Shown here piece after piece: positions 1-9,610 of a stretch of 64,000 bases of DNA. This DNA comes from Acidobacteriaceae bacterium KBS 83. GTDB taxonomy: Bacteria; Acidobacteriota; Terriglobia; Terriglobales; Acidobacteriaceae. Made by a program: the position numbers and the translations under genes. The stretch spans positions 62,001-126,000 of the forward strand of contig KB906740.1 of assembly GCA_000381585.1 (NCBI GenBank). The letters are read 5' to 3'. Under the pieces are notes generated by a model that saw only the letters and a list, made by a program, of their open reading frames with translations, was not told where the DNA came from and searched no databases. Each line of letters starts with the position of its first letter. The first letter of the stretch is position 1.

Positions 1-291
1 GACGATTATCTGGGTATCAATCCAAATGGCACGCTCGAAACAAAGGCCGATGCGATGGCCCAGCGGCGTTCGGGCACGGTGAAGATTTCGAGCATCGAGC
101 CGGACAATGTGAAGATACGGGTCTACGGCGACACGGCCGTCGTGACCTCGCAGGTGGACGTGGAAGGCCGTGACGGGGACCGCGACATCAGCGGACGCTA
201 CCACTACACGCGCGTCTACAGCCGCCGCGACGGGGAATGGAAGGTAGTGAGCTTCGAGGCGAGCCGCATGCCCCCTGGCAGCAAACACTAA
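1..291 (+). CDS. NTF2-like / DUF4440 protein, 5' truncated by the window edge
   Basis: The open frame runs from base 1 and stops at 289-291; the start lies outside the window. The visible 96 residues fit the second half of the SnoaL/DUF4440 fold: alternating beta strands (VKIRVYGDTAVVTSQ, then YHYTRVYSRRDGEWKVVSF) and a terminal strand with the usual W-K-V. DUF4440 proteins form a small cone-shaped barrel and most have no assigned reaction; no signal peptide can be judged here. The stop overlaps the stop of convergent folP by two bases. Function is unknown; the family call is fairly firm. Confidence 0.75.
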   Translation, partial: DDYLGINPNGTLETKADAMAQRRSGTVKISSIEPDNVKIRVYGDTAVVTSQVDVEGRDGDRDISGRYHYTRVYSRRDGEWKVVSFEASRMPPGSKH

Positions 292-1175
292 GAAGCCGCG
301 AGCGCCGCGTCTGCGATGAGTGCCGCCTCCGCTGCAGCACGTACCTGATGCACGCGCACCAGCGATGCGCCCATAAGGATGGCAATGGTGCTTGCCGCGA
401 GCGTGGCATGTTCGCGGGCCGAGACGGGTGCGCCTGCTGCTCCGTAGAGCGGCGCCAGGGTGTGACCGAGGAAGCTTTTGCGGGAGACACCAGCCAGCAG
501 CGGCTGGCCCAGCGTCGCGAGTTCGGGAAGGCCACGTAACAGCGGATAGTTGGCATCCTGCACTTTGCCGAAGCCGAAGCCGGGGTCGAGGACGATGCGG
601 GCGGATTCGATGCCGGCGGCGAGGGCTGCGGCGAGCCGCTCGGCAAGTTCGCGCTTGACCAGCGGCAGAACTTCTTCGGGCTTGAGGCGCGGCAGGGACT
701 TCCATTCATATGGGCGGCCGCGTGCATGCATCAGGGCGACGCCGCACTTAAGCTCCGCGCAGGTGGCGGCCATCGCCTCGTCCCAAAGCAGGCCGCTGAC
801 ATCGTTGACGATTTCGGCGCCAGCGGCGACAGCAGTCCGCGCGGTAACCGCATGGTAGGTGTCGACGGAGAGAAGCGCATCGGGCTTCGCCTGGCGAATG
901 GCGGCGATGACCGGTACTACCCGGTCGATTTCCTCTTGAGTGGATACTGCCAGGCCGGCGCCGGGGCGGGTGGATTCGCCGCCGACGTCGACGATGGCAG
1001 CCCCCTCTTCAAACATGGCGAGCGCAACATCAACAGCTTCGTTTACAGAATGCAGCAGGCCGCCATCGGAGAAGGAGTCGGGCGTGACATTGAGAATGCC
1101 CATGACGCGCGTGACATCACCGAGTGCGAGCGAGCGCGTGCGCAGCTTCCACTCGAAATGAGCGCGGCGATGCAT
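288..1175 (-). CDS. folP: Dihydropteroate synthase
   Basis: Condenses 6-hydroxymethyl-dihydropterin pyrophosphate with p-aminobenzoate in cytoplasmic folate synthesis. Diagnostic motifs are in order: MGILNVTPDSFSDGG near the N-terminus, DVGGESTRPGA, NDVSG, DPGFGFGK and GVSRKSFLG near the C-terminus. I start at the ATG at 1175 (MHRRAHFEWK), giving 295 residues; the frame stays open upstream to 1286 but those residues look like non-coding DNA. The gene diverges from dacB with about 170 bases between the starts. Its 3' end meets the DUF4440 gene tail to tail, the two stops overlapping. Confidence 0.95.
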   Translation of the reverse strand: MHRRAHFEWKLRTRSLALGDVTRVMGILNVTPDSFSDGGLLHSVNEAVDVALAMFEEGAAIVDVGGESTRPGAGLAVSTQEEIDRVVPVIAAIRQAKPDALLSVDTYHAVTARTAVAAGAEIVNDVSGLLWDEAMAATCAELKCGVALMHARGRPYEWKSLPRLKPEEVLPLVKRELAERLAAALAAGIESARIVLDPGFGFGKVQDANYPLLRGLPELATLGQPLLAGVSRKSFLGHTLAPLYGAAGAPVSAREHATLAASTIAILMGASLVRVHQVRAAAEAALIADAALAAS

Positions 1176-1344
1176 GTGGGTCAGGGTAGAGCATTTTCCC
1201 GGCACGCGTAGGCCGTCCAGCGAAAGTTCATGTGGCTTTTTCCGTAAAGGAAGACCGCGCCGAGCGAATTTGGTGTCCACCAGCAACAGGGAGAATGCTC
1301 GATCGTACGGGGATCAGATACGGCGCTTGATACACTCCGCGTGC

Positions 1345-2940
1345 ATGCACCGCCGCGTTTTCCCCACCATTGCTTTGCTTCTGCTTGCGCCATTTCCGCT
1401 GGCGGCGCAATCCCCGCAGCATCGACCGCACGTGCGCAGAGGGCCGTCGCTGGCTATCCAGGTGAACCGTCTGTTGGCCCAGCCGGATATTGCCGGTGCG
1501 CACTGGGGCATCTCGGTGACTACGCTGGACGGCAAACAGGTCTTCGCGCTGAACGATGGCCAGCTTTTTGAGCCGGCATCGAACGCAAAGATGTTTACCA
1601 CGGCGACGGCTGCCGCGCTGCTGCCGCTGACGCTGACGTACACGACCAATGTGGTGGCGGAAGGCGCGATCGACAACACGGGCACGCTGCATGGCGATAT
1701 CGCAATCCTTGGCGTGGGCGATCCGAACATCTCCGGGCGGGTGCTTCCCTACAGCGAAAAAACGGAGCGCACAACTGCGCCGCTGGCCGCGCTTGAAGCG
1801 ATGGCCGACCAGGTGGTGAAGAGCGGTGTGAAAGAGATCGATGGCGATGTCATCGGTGACGACACGTGGTTCCCCGCAGAGCGCTACGGAACAGGTTGGA
1901 GCTGGGATGATCTGGTGTGGCTCTATGGAGCGCCCATCTCCGCGCTGACAGTGAACGACAACGCGATGTTCCTGAACGCGGACCCGGGCGCGCAGGCGGG
2001 TGATGCAGTGACGCCGCAGTGGGATCCGGAATTGCCTTCTTCCGTCACGCCGTATTACACGCTCGAGAACTCGCTGACGACGGCGGCGCGAGGTGCGGAG
2101 GCCAAGTACGGCATCGATCGTGCACCGGGATCGCATGATGTGCGAGTCTATGGCGCCATTGCAATCGGCGGAGCTGGACTGCACGAGGGGTTGGCGCTCG
2201 AAGATCCTGCAGACTTTGCCGCGCGCGCCTTTCTCGGCATGCTCCGGCAGCGGGGCATTGCCGTAAGCGGGATGGCGAAGCCGCGTCATCGTGAGAGTGT
2301 GGACACGGAGAGCCTGCGCAAGGAGCAGGAGGAAGCGATGCCGCTGACTCCGTCGACGCTCCAGACGGTGACTACAGCACCGGCCGGCAAGCGCGTGCTG
2401 GCCTCGCACATCTCACCGCCGCTGATCGAAGACATGACAGTCACGATGAAGGTGAGCCAGAACCTGCACGCGGAGATCACGCTGCGCACCCTGGGCAAGC
2501 TGCTGGCACGCGACGGCTCGCTGGGTCAGGGCACGCGCGTGGTGCGGCAGTTTCTGATCTCGATCGGTCTGCGGCCGCAAGACTTCTTCTTCTTCGATGG
2601 CTCAGGGCTTTCGAACCAGGACCTGATCACACCACGCGCCGCGACGACGTTGCTGGCTTACGCGTCGCGGCAGCCGTGGGGTGCAAGCTGGCGCTCGACG
2701 ATGCCGGTTGCCGGCGTGGACGGTACGCTTTCGAGCCGGTTCGCGCATTCGCCGGTGAAGGGCCGGCTAGATGCGAAGACGGGCACGCTGGGCGAGGTGA
2801 GGGGACTCTCCGGTTATCTGACGGCGACTTCGGGACGGACGCTGGCGATCTCGATCCTGATCAACGATCATCAACCAGATTCGAAGGCGGAATCGAAGGC
2901 CATGGATCAACTGGTGGAGATGATCTGGAAGGCGGAGTAG
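1345..2940 (+). CDS. dacB: D-alanyl-D-alanine carboxypeptidase/endopeptidase, PBP4 (peptidase S13) family
   Basis: Trims or cleaves peptidoglycan cross-links in the periplasm. The start at 1345 gives a signal peptide (MHRRVFPTIALLLLAPFPLAAQ) and 531 residues; the frame is open further upstream but has no good start. The penicillin-binding triad is present: SxxK as ASNAK shortly after the signal, the second motif as FDGSGLSNQD in the C-terminal half, and the third as DAKTGTL near the end. A long insert between motifs one and two is typical of the S13 class. Divergent from folP. Family call is strong; the exact activity (carboxypeptidase or endopeptidase) cannot be decided. Confidence 0.9.
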   Translation: MHRRVFPTIALLLLAPFPLAAQSPQHRPHVRRGPSLAIQVNRLLAQPDIAGAHWGISVTTLDGKQVFALNDGQLFEPASNAKMFTTATAAALLPLTLTYTTNVVAEGAIDNTGTLHGDIAILGVGDPNISGRVLPYSEKTERTTAPLAALEAMADQVVKSGVKEIDGDVIGDDTWFPAERYGTGWSWDDLVWLYGAPISALTVNDNAMFLNADPGAQAGDAVTPQWDPELPSSVTPYYTLENSLTTAARGAEAKYGIDRAPGSHDVRVYGAIAIGGAGLHEGLALEDPADFAARAFLGMLRQRGIAVSGMAKPRHRESVDTESLRKEQEEAMPLTPSTLQTVTTAPAGKRVLASHISPPLIEDMTVTMKVSQNLHAEITLRTLGKLLARDGSLGQGTRVVRQFLISIGLRPQDFFFFDGSGLSNQDLITPRAATTLLAYASRQPWGASWRSTMPVAGVDGTLSSRFAHSPVKGRLDAKTGTLGEVRGLSGYLTATSGRTLAISILINDHQPDSKAESKAMDQLVEMIWKAE

Positions 2941-2975
2941 CTGGGCTGGCGAAGCGGGACAGATAGAATCGTCTC

Positions 2976-3329
2976 TTGCGTATTCGCTTTTCACTGCTGT
3001 CCGGCTTCTCCAGTCTGCTGTTGCTGGCTGGTTGTAAGTCGTTGCCGCCGGGAAAACCGCTTGCCTCGTTGACGCCGGAGGAGGCGCGTGGGCGCGCGGT
3101 TTTTGTCTCAGCGTGCGCGCGCTGTCACAATGCTTACGAGACGCAGGCGCTGCACGGGCCGAGTCTTTATGGTGTTTATCGCAAGCCCTACCTGCCGAGC
3201 GGGGCGCCAGCGCGGGACGATCGCGTGACGGAAGTGATTCTGCACGGACGCAACCTGATGCCGGCTGCGGGTGGTGATCTTACGGAGCAGCAGTTGCAGG
3301 ATCTGCTGCGGTATCTGCACACGCTATGA
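2976..3329 (+). CDS. Lipoprotein c-type cytochrome
   Basis: A 117-residue electron carrier with one haem site. The N-terminus has a hydrophobic stretch ending in the lipobox LAGC (Cys20), so it is probably lipid-anchored. The haem motif is CARCH (Cys47, Cys50, His51), and the Met of NLMPAAGG is the likely distal ligand, as in class I cytochromes c. The start is taken as TTG at 2976 because no ATG is available in frame close by; no strong ribosome site is seen. Its stop overlaps the ATG of the next gene by four bases (ATGA), so the two are probably translated together. Redox partner unknown. Confidence 0.8.
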   Translation: MRIRFSLLSGFSSLLLLAGCKSLPPGKPLASLTPEEARGRAVFVSACARCHNAYETQALHGPSLYGVYRKPYLPSGAPARDDRVTEVILHGRNLMPAAGGDLTEQQLQDLLRYLHTL

Positions 3330-3694
3330 GCAAGCCTTCCAATACGAAATCAGCCGTGCCGCAGGCCGAGTACCGTGGACTGCTGCCGGCAATGGCCGGC
3401 ATTGCGCTTTACATGTTTGTGCTGGCCTGCGTGGTTGGGTTTGGCGCAGCGACAGGGCGGTTTCCACGCGTCTTTCTCATCCTGTGTGTGCTTTTTGTTG
3501 CGGCGGCGGTCGGGCTGATCCGCTTATATCGATGGGGATGGGCGCTGACAGCCGCGGCCAGCTTTCTGCTGACGAGCTACGGTGTGTGGGCTTATCTCCA
3601 CACGCGCATGGCGGCTGCGCTGGTGATGTCGTTCCTGAATCTGATTTTCTTTCTGTACCTGGTGCGGCCCGAGGTGCGCGGGCGGCTGCGCTAA
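3326..3694 (+). CDS. Small integral membrane protein, function unknown
   Basis: A 122-residue protein with four predicted membrane helices (starting near GIALYMFVLACVVGF, VFLILCVLFVAAAVGLI, WALTAAASFLLTSYG and AALVMSFLNLIFFLYLV) and a basic tail. It begins inside the stop codon of the cytochrome gene (ATGA overlap), which suggests translational coupling and perhaps a shared membrane complex. I do not recognise the family. lipA follows after 44 bases. Confidence 0.65.
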   Translation: MSKPSNTKSAVPQAEYRGLLPAMAGIALYMFVLACVVGFGAATGRFPRVFLILCVLFVAAAVGLIRLYRWGWALTAAASFLLTSYGVWAYLHTRMAAALVMSFLNLIFFLYLVRPEVRGRLR

Positions 3695-3738
3695 CCGGGC
3701 TGTTTCCGCTTCGCTACAATGGAAGAAGGTATTCCGCG

Positions 3739-4695
3739 GTGGCCGATCTTCAGGCATTCCCATCCATCTCGATTCCATCCGCACCCCTTTCCGACCTGGT
3801 GCAGATCGATACGTCGCCTCGCCAGCGCGGGCCAAAGCCTGCGTGGCTGAAGGCGAAGGCGCCGGTGGGTGAGAACTACCACTCGCTGAAGAAGCTGGCG
3901 CGCTCGCTGAATCTGCACACGGTGTGCGAAAGCGCGCAGTGCCCGAACATCGGCGAATGCTGGGAGCACAAGACTGCCACCTTCATGATGCTGGGCAATC
4001 TGTGCACACGGCGCTGCGGCTTCTGCGCTGTGCCGAAGGGGCGGCCGGAGGCGATTGATTTCGATGAGCCGCGGCGGGTGGCGGAGGCGATTGCGACCCT
4101 GGGGTTGAAACATGCCGTGGTGACCAGCGTGAACCGCGACGATGATGTGGTGGGTGGCGCGCGCGCCTTCGCGATGCTGATCGACGAGGTACGCAAACAG
4201 GCGCCGGAATGCCAGATCGAAGTACTGGTGCCGGACTTCCAGGGTCGCGAAGAGGCGATCCGGTTGGTGGTGGATGCGCGTCCCGAGGTGCTGAATCACA
4301 ATACGGAGACGGTGCCGCGGCTGTATCGCGCGGTGCGCTCCGGCTCGCGCTATGAGCGATCCCTGCAACTGCTCGAAACGGCGAAGCGGCTGGACCCGGG
4401 GATTATCACGAAGAGCGGCGTGATGGCCGGATTGGGCGAAGAGATGGATGAGCTGCTCGCGGTCTTCCGCGATCTTGCGCGCATGGGCGTGGACATCCTG
4501 ACTGTCGGACAATATCTGCGGCCATCCAAGGACCACCTGCCGATGGCGCGTTACTACACGCCGGATGAGTTTGCGGAAATGAAGGCCGCGGCGATGCAGA
4601 TGGGATTCCGGCATGTGGAGTCGGGGCCGCTGGTGCGCTCGAGCTATCACGCGCATGAGCAAGCCGCGTCGACCGGGTTGACGGTCTTGGCGTAG
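3739..4695 (+). CDS. lipA: Lipoyl synthase (radical SAM)
   Basis: Inserts two sulfurs into protein-bound octanoyl chains to make lipoate. Both iron-sulfur binding sets are present: the auxiliary cluster CESAQCPNIGEC (Cys63, 68, 74) and the radical SAM motif CTRRCGFC (Cys89, 93, 96). The C-terminal RSSYHA supplies the Ser expected to bind the auxiliary cluster. I start at GTG 3739, ten bases after a strong GGAAGAAGG ribosome site at 3721-3729, giving 318 residues. The same frame stays open back to 3271, but that part overlaps the membrane-protein gene and is not coding. The partner lipB is not in the window. Confidence 0.95.
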   Translation: MADLQAFPSISIPSAPLSDLVQIDTSPRQRGPKPAWLKAKAPVGENYHSLKKLARSLNLHTVCESAQCPNIGECWEHKTATFMMLGNLCTRRCGFCAVPKGRPEAIDFDEPRRVAEAIATLGLKHAVVTSVNRDDDVVGGARAFAMLIDEVRKQAPECQIEVLVPDFQGREEAIRLVVDARPEVLNHNTETVPRLYRAVRSGSRYERSLQLLETAKRLDPGIITKSGVMAGLGEEMDELLAVFRDLARMGVDILTVGQYLRPSKDHLPMARYYTPDEFAEMKAAAMQMGFRHVESGPLVRSSYHAHEQAASTGLTVLA

Positions 4696-4779
4696 ACCGC
4701 CGGCCTTCCTGTCAGTCCTTTTGCATTCGAGCAGGCTACCATCTAACATCGGACGCGTTCTTCGTTCGAGGGCCTGTCC

Positions 4780-7359
4780 ATGCTTAATCCTTTGCCTCTG
4801 CTTGGTTTCGTCAGCCGTGTTGCCGCCGCGAGTGCCCTCCTTGCGATGCCGGCGGTTGCCCAGGCGCCGCAACCGCTGACCTCCACTGATCAGCAGCGCA
4901 TCGACGAGATCGTGCACAAGATGACGCTGGCCGAGAAGCTGGACTACATCGGTGGCATGGAGATGACGATTCGGGCGGTCCCGTCGGTGAACGTGCGCGC
5001 GCTCCAGATGTCGGATGGTCCCATCGGCGTTCGCCTTGACACCGGGTTTCCGTCGACTACGTATGCCGGCGGAATTGCTCTGGCGTCGAGCTGGGACCCA
5101 AAACTTGCGCAACGCGTAGGCGCAGGCATTGGACGCGATGCACGAGCGCGCGGCATCAACTTCATGCTGGGTCCGGCAGTGAACATCTATCGTTCGCCGC
5201 GCAACGGCCGCAATTTCGAATACTTTGGCGAAGATCCGTTTCTGGCTGCGAACATGGCCGTCGGATACATCACTGGCATGCAGGAGCAGGGCGTCAGCTC
5301 AACGATCAAGCATTACCTGGGCAACAACTCGGAGTTCCTGCGGCACGATTCAGATTCGATCATCGATGATCGGACGATGCATGAGATCTATTTGCCTAGC
5401 TTCGAGGCCGCGGTGAAGGCGCATGTCGGCGCGGTGATGGATTCGTACAACCTGATCAACGGTGCGCACGCGACACAGAATGCGCCCCTGAATATCGGCA
5501 TCATGCGCAAGGAGTTTGGTTTCGAAGGCACGATCATGTCCGACTGGGACTCGACCTACGACGGCGTCGCGGCGGCGAATGGCGGGCTTGATCTGGAGAT
5601 GCCGCATGGCGATCACATGAATCGCAAGACTCTGGAGCCTGCGATCAAGACGGGCCAGGTCTCCGAGGCGACGATTGACGATAAGGTGCGGCACATCCTT
5701 TCGACGGCAGTGATGTTCGGCTGGCTCGACCGCGATCAGACGGACGCGTCGATCTCCTATGTGGACCGCAGCAACAGCGAGACCGCCCTGGATTCGGCGC
5801 GTGAGTCTGCCGTGTTGCTGAAAAACGACGGCGATCTGCTACCACTGGACAAGGCAGCGATCAAAAACATTCTGATCGTAGGGCCGGATGCCTATCCGGG
5901 TGTGCCGGTTGGTGGCGGCAGCTCGGGCGTTGTGCCGTTTCATACCGTCAGTCCGCTCGAGGGGATTACGGATGCTCTCGGTAAGACCGCGACGGTGCTG
6001 TACGACCGGGGCATCCAGAAGATCGCCGTGCTGGCGCGGGCGACGGACTTTACTACGGAACCGAAGAACGGCAAATCAGGGCTGACGCTCGAGACATTTC
6101 ACAACGACGCGCTCAGCGGACCACCGGCCGCCACGACGGTTGTAAACCACATTGACGTGGCGGGCATCACCTGGGAGCAGATGGACAACAATCCGGAATT
6201 CGTCGCGGAACTGTTCCCGCCCGGCTCGAAGGCATCGCGCCGCTATACCGGCTACTACACGGCGCCGTCGGCTGGCAGATACATCGTGGCGCTTGAGGTG
6301 TCTGGCGAAGGCTCCAATAACCGTGTCTTCGTCGACGGCAAGCAGGTGATCGATGACTGGGACTTGGTGAGGGCCTTTGCACCGCACGAGACACTGAGCC
6401 TTACAGCAGGGCCGCACAAGGTGGTTGTCGAGGAGAAGCAGAACTTCGCGGTGGGCGGCAAGCTGCGGTTTGCGATCGTGCCGGAAGAAAAGATCGTCAG
6501 CGAGCGCGCGAAGGAGTTGGCGGCGAAGGCGGATGTTGTCGTGGTGGCGGCCGGATTCGACCAGGATAGCGAGAGTGAAGCTGGCGATCGTACCTTCGCT
6601 TTGCCGTATGGACAGGATGAGCTGATACAGGCGATGGCGGCGGCAAACAAGAAAGTGATTGTCGCGGTTACATCTGGCGGCAATGTGGATTCGAATGCGT
6701 GGCTGGACCGCGTTCCTGTGCTGCTTGAGACCTGGTATGGAGGGCAGGATGGGGGCCGTGCGTTGGCCGAGATCCTTCTGGGCGAGGTGAACCCGTCCGG
6801 TCATTTGCCGGCCACCTTCGAGCGTCATGCCGAGGACAACCCCGCGTTTGCGAACTACTATCCGGAACCGGGCACGAACCGCGTTGTCTACAAGGAAGGC
6901 ATCTTCGTCGGGTATCGCGGTTATGAGCACAACCACACCAAACCGCTTTTCCCGTTTGGATACGGATTGTCTTACACCACATTCAAGTTCGCGAACCTGG
7001 AGGTGAGTCCGGAAACGGCCGGTGCGAGCCCGCAGGTCACTGTCACCTTCGATGTGACGAATACCGGATCGCGCGAAGGGGCGGAGGTCGCCCAGGTCTA
7101 TCTTTCCCCTGACCACGCGAAGGTGGAGAGGCCAGAGCGGGAGTTGAAGGGCTTTGAACGCGTCCTGCTCGAGCCGGGGGAGACGAAACACCTCTCGGTG
7201 AGGCTCGATGCGCGGGCCTTTGCCTACTGGAATGCTGACAGCAGGAAGTGGACGATCGACCCCGGCAAATTCACAGTGCACGTCGGCGATTCAGTCACGT
7301 CCACGCCGCTTGCGGGCAACGTGGAGATCACGGCTGCGGCTGCGAACTCGAACCTTTGA
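4780..7359 (+). CDS. Glycoside hydrolase family 3 beta-glucosidase with PA14 insert, secreted
   Basis: An 859-residue exported beta-glycosidase. The signal peptide ends near AMPAVAQA (about residue 28). The GH3 barrel follows, with the nucleophile Asp255 in IMSDWDSTYDG. The alpha/beta sandwich is interrupted by a PA14 module (about residues 440-580, YTGYYTAPSAGRYIV, then FVDGKQVIDDW), and a fibronectin-III-like domain closes the protein after FPFGYGLSYTTF (about residue 723 onward). This order matches PA14-containing GH3 enzymes that attack beta-glucosides or xylosides; the PA14 usually shapes the substrate pocket. Substrate cannot be fixed from sequence. It stands alone between lipA and frr. 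Confidence 0.92.
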   Translation: MLNPLPLLGFVSRVAAASALLAMPAVAQAPQPLTSTDQQRIDEIVHKMTLAEKLDYIGGMEMTIRAVPSVNVRALQMSDGPIGVRLDTGFPSTTYAGGIALASSWDPKLAQRVGAGIGRDARARGINFMLGPAVNIYRSPRNGRNFEYFGEDPFLAANMAVGYITGMQEQGVSSTIKHYLGNNSEFLRHDSDSIIDDRTMHEIYLPSFEAAVKAHVGAVMDSYNLINGAHATQNAPLNIGIMRKEFGFEGTIMSDWDSTYDGVAAANGGLDLEMPHGDHMNRKTLEPAIKTGQVSEATIDDKVRHILSTAVMFGWLDRDQTDASISYVDRSNSETALDSARESAVLLKNDGDLLPLDKAAIKNILIVGPDAYPGVPVGGGSSGVVPFHTVSPLEGITDALGKTATVLYDRGIQKIAVLARATDFTTEPKNGKSGLTLETFHNDALSGPPAATTVVNHIDVAGITWEQMDNNPEFVAELFPPGSKASRRYTGYYTAPSAGRYIVALEVSGEGSNNRVFVDGKQVIDDWDLVRAFAPHETLSLTAGPHKVVVEEKQNFAVGGKLRFAIVPEEKIVSERAKELAAKADVVVVAAGFDQDSESEAGDRTFALPYGQDELIQAMAAANKKVIVAVTSGGNVDSNAWLDRVPVLLETWYGGQDGGRALAEILLGEVNPSGHLPATFERHAEDNPAFANYYPEPGTNRVVYKEGIFVGYRGYEHNHTKPLFPFGYGLSYTTFKFANLEVSPETAGASPQVTVTFDVTNTGSREGAEVAQVYLSPDHAKVERPERELKGFERVLLEPGETKHLSVRLDARAFAYWNADSRKWTIDPGKFTVHVGDSVTSTPLAGNVEITAAAANSNL

Positions 7360-7467
7360 CTGTGCGTCGTGAAAGGGCCACCGGCGCCTTCAAGAGCCGG
7401 GCCAGTTCGTCAGCGACGGAGAATCCGCTTTAGAATCAAGCTTTGCCACGAGGAGGGTAGAGACACC

Positions 7468-8055
7468 ATGGCAGTTTCGACGATGGCCAGCATTCCGGCG
7501 CTGAAGGCGGTACACCAGCAACTGAAGGCGCGCATGGACAAGGCCGTGAACGACTTCCGGCAGAACCTAGCCTCCACGCGTACGGGGCGCGCGAACATCC
7601 AGATGTTGGACCATGTGCGCGTCGCCTATTACGGTTCGGAGATGCCGCTGAACCAGGTGGCGCAGCTCTCGATTCCCGATGCGCAGACGATCCTGATCCA
7701 GCCCTTCGACCCGTCGGCGATCGCGGAGATTGAGAAGGGGCTGCGGACGGCAGATTCGAGCTTCAATCCGCAGAATGACGGCAAGGTGGTGCGGCTGAAG
7801 ATTCCGGCAATGACTGAGGAACGGCGCAAGGATGTGGTGAAGCAGTTGAACCGCGTGCTCGAGGAGCATCGTACGGGCGTCCGGAATGTGCGACGCGACG
7901 GCAACGAAGCGATCAAGAAGGCGGCGAAGGAGAAGCAAATCTCCGAGGACGAGGAGAAGCGTTCGCTTGATGAAATTCAGAAGCTGACGGATGAAGAGAT
8001 CAAGCGAATGGAAGAGCTTTCCAAGGCGAAAGAGAAGGAAGTGATGCAGGTTTGA
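7468..8055 (+). CDS. frr: Ribosome recycling factor
   Basis: Works with EF-G to split post-termination ribosomes. The 195-residue protein has the family pattern: the three-helix bundle arm segment TRTGRANIQMLDHV, the small domain with YYGSEMPLNQVAQLSIPDA, and the conserved Arg-rich TEERRKDVVKQ and VRNVRRDGNE. I start at ATG 7468, preceded by GAGGAGGG at 7450-7457. The upstream in-frame extension to 7369 is rejected because it lacks family similarity. pyrH and tsf, frequent neighbours elsewhere, are absent here. Confidence 0.96.
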   Translation: MAVSTMASIPALKAVHQQLKARMDKAVNDFRQNLASTRTGRANIQMLDHVRVAYYGSEMPLNQVAQLSIPDAQTILIQPFDPSAIAEIEKGLRTADSSFNPQNDGKVVRLKIPAMTEERRKDVVKQLNRVLEEHRTGVRNVRRDGNEAIKKAAKEKQISEDEEKRSLDEIQKLTDEEIKRMEELSKAKEKEVMQV

Positions 8056-8122
8056 AAGGTGGCCGCGGGCCTTGGCGGCCCCGGGTGGACGCTATGTCAG
8101 CTTCAGGGCTTTGATTTTCGAC

Positions 8123-9514
8123 TCACCTTGCACGTAAATCAGTCCGGTTGCGCGGACGAGCCGCGTCGATGCGGCGTCCCTTCCAGCCCCGGATCAGTTC
8201 ACTGGACCGCACTCCCGCCGCATGAGGAATGAACATCCCACTCCCGGTTGGCTTGATATTGGCGCCAAAATACGGGTCCATCTTCGCCACCGCGTTTACA
8301 TCCACGCTCCCGGTCGACAGTGTGAATGCGGTATTGGTCGCGGCGATGAATTGATTCGCCAGCAGCGCGTATCCGGTGTTCGTTGGATGTATACCGTCCA
8401 GTCCGAAGAGGCCGCCGAGAAACGCGGCGGTGGCACTCTGGCCGTCGATGGTGAGACCCGATGCCAGAGTTTCGAAGTAGGCGTGCATGTCCACCAGCGT
8501 TCCTCCCGCCGCGGAGACTTCCTGCTGAATTGCCTGGTTGTAGCTTGTGATCAATGCCTGCACCGTGACACGCTCGGCTGCGGTCAGCACGTCTCCATCG
8601 TTCAGAGGCGTGAGGGATCCGCCCACCTGCAATGAGGAGAGCTCGGACTCCACGTCATCCAGTCCGTGCGGGTTTACCAGATCACCGTCCGCAAGTCCGA
8701 GCGCCATGCCAACGTCGGATGCGGACATCCCAGTCTTGCTCGCAACGTAATTGATCACCGTCGTCGCCGAGGTCAAATAGGGGAGCAACGTGACATCCGG
8801 AATATTTGCCACGACCAGATGCGCACCAATGCCTTTGAGCATGGTCATGAGCTGCGCATAATCGGCGGTGAAGTCAGTGAGCGGCGTCATCTCGTCCGGG
8901 GTTCCAGCATCGTCCGCCACCAGCGCGTCGTTGTTGCCGATCCAGAGAAATACAGTCGAGGGCTTGAGCGCTACCGCCTCCTCCAGTTGCGTGTTCGTGT
9001 TGCCCACCGGATAGCCGAGGACGAGGTTGGTGATGATGTCCTCGTCAGTGGTGGGCAGCAGCGTGGGAGCGCGATGTATCAGGTCATGCAGCTTGTGTCC
9101 CGGCACGGCCAGATCGGTCGCTTGCTGGTCCCCGTTGTCGCGCCCGGTTGTTGTGCCACTGCTCTGTTCGACGACCGGGGGAAATGTTGTGCTTATGAGC
9201 TGCAGCACGGCCGGAGCACCGGGGGGTGCGATGAGAGGCAGTGTGATCGGGAACTTCGCCTGCTGGGCAACGAGGTTCGCAAACCCATTTGGCTGCTGCG
9301 AATCGAGCAGCGAACCATTCTGATAGCCAGCCGTGAGCGAGTCGCCGAGGAACACTACGCTCGCGAACGGATTGCCGCTTCCGGTGCCCGGCTGAGTTGT
9401 GCTGCCTGAGGACGATCCACAGCCGCCGAGAGCTGCAAGGGTAAAAAGTATGAGGCTGACGCAGAGGGCCGTTTTCGAGCGGCGAAGAGATGGGCCCAAC
9501 CGGTACCGTGGCAT
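8123..9514 (-). CDS. SGNH/GDSL-family lipase or esterase, lipoprotein
   Basis: A 463-residue exported hydrolase. The chosen start (9514, MPRYRLGPSL) has an AGGAG ribosome site eight bases upstream. A signal stretch ends in a lipobox (LAALGGCGS), so it is probably lipid-anchored. Catalytic blocks: FLGDSLTAG (block I with the nucleophile Ser), WIGNNDAL (block III Asn) and LDGIHPTNTGY (block V Asp and His). A low-complexity SSSGSTTQPGTGSG linker follows the lipid Cys. Substrate is unknown; SGNH members include lipases, carbohydrate esterases and thioesterases. Confidence 0.85.
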   Translation of the reverse strand: MPRYRLGPSLRRSKTALCVSLILFTLAALGGCGSSSGSTTQPGTGSGNPFASVVFLGDSLTAGYQNGSLLDSQQPNGFANLVAQQAKFPITLPLIAPPGAPAVLQLISTTFPPVVEQSSGTTTGRDNGDQQATDLAVPGHKLHDLIHRAPTLLPTTDEDIITNLVLGYPVGNTNTQLEEAVALKPSTVFLWIGNNDALVADDAGTPDEMTPLTDFTADYAQLMTMLKGIGAHLVVANIPDVTLLPYLTSATTVINYVASKTGMSASDVGMALGLADGDLVNPHGLDDVESELSSLQVGGSLTPLNDGDVLTAAERVTVQALITSYNQAIQQEVSAAGGTLVDMHAYFETLASGLTIDGQSATAAFLGGLFGLDGIHPTNTGYALLANQFIAATNTAFTLSTGSVDVNAVAKMDPYFGANIKPTGSGMFIPHAAGVRSSELIRGWKGRRIDAARPRNRTDLRAR

Positions 9515-9610
9515 ACAACACTCCTGATTCTCAGCACTGTAAGATGCGGGCTGATCACAGGCCCTGGGCACATTCGCAACTATTCAGGTCTCAGTTTCGG
9601 TCGGGGGTGA

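Noticed and set aside
1228-2409. A 393-codon minus-strand frame opposite dacB
   Set aside because: Arg-rich shadow of the carboxypeptidase gene with no domain.
3271-4695. A longer lipA reading frame starting at 3271
   Set aside because: The first 156 codons overlap the cytochrome and membrane-protein genes in another frame and lack LipA similarity; a strong ribosome site fixes the start at 3739.
3691-5112. A 473-codon minus-strand frame opposite lipA and the GH3 start
   Set aside because: Arg/His-rich shadow of two real genes and an intergenic region.
6076-7281. A 401-codon minus-strand frame opposite the GH3 gene
   Set aside because: Shadow of the beta-glucosidase; no recognisable motif.
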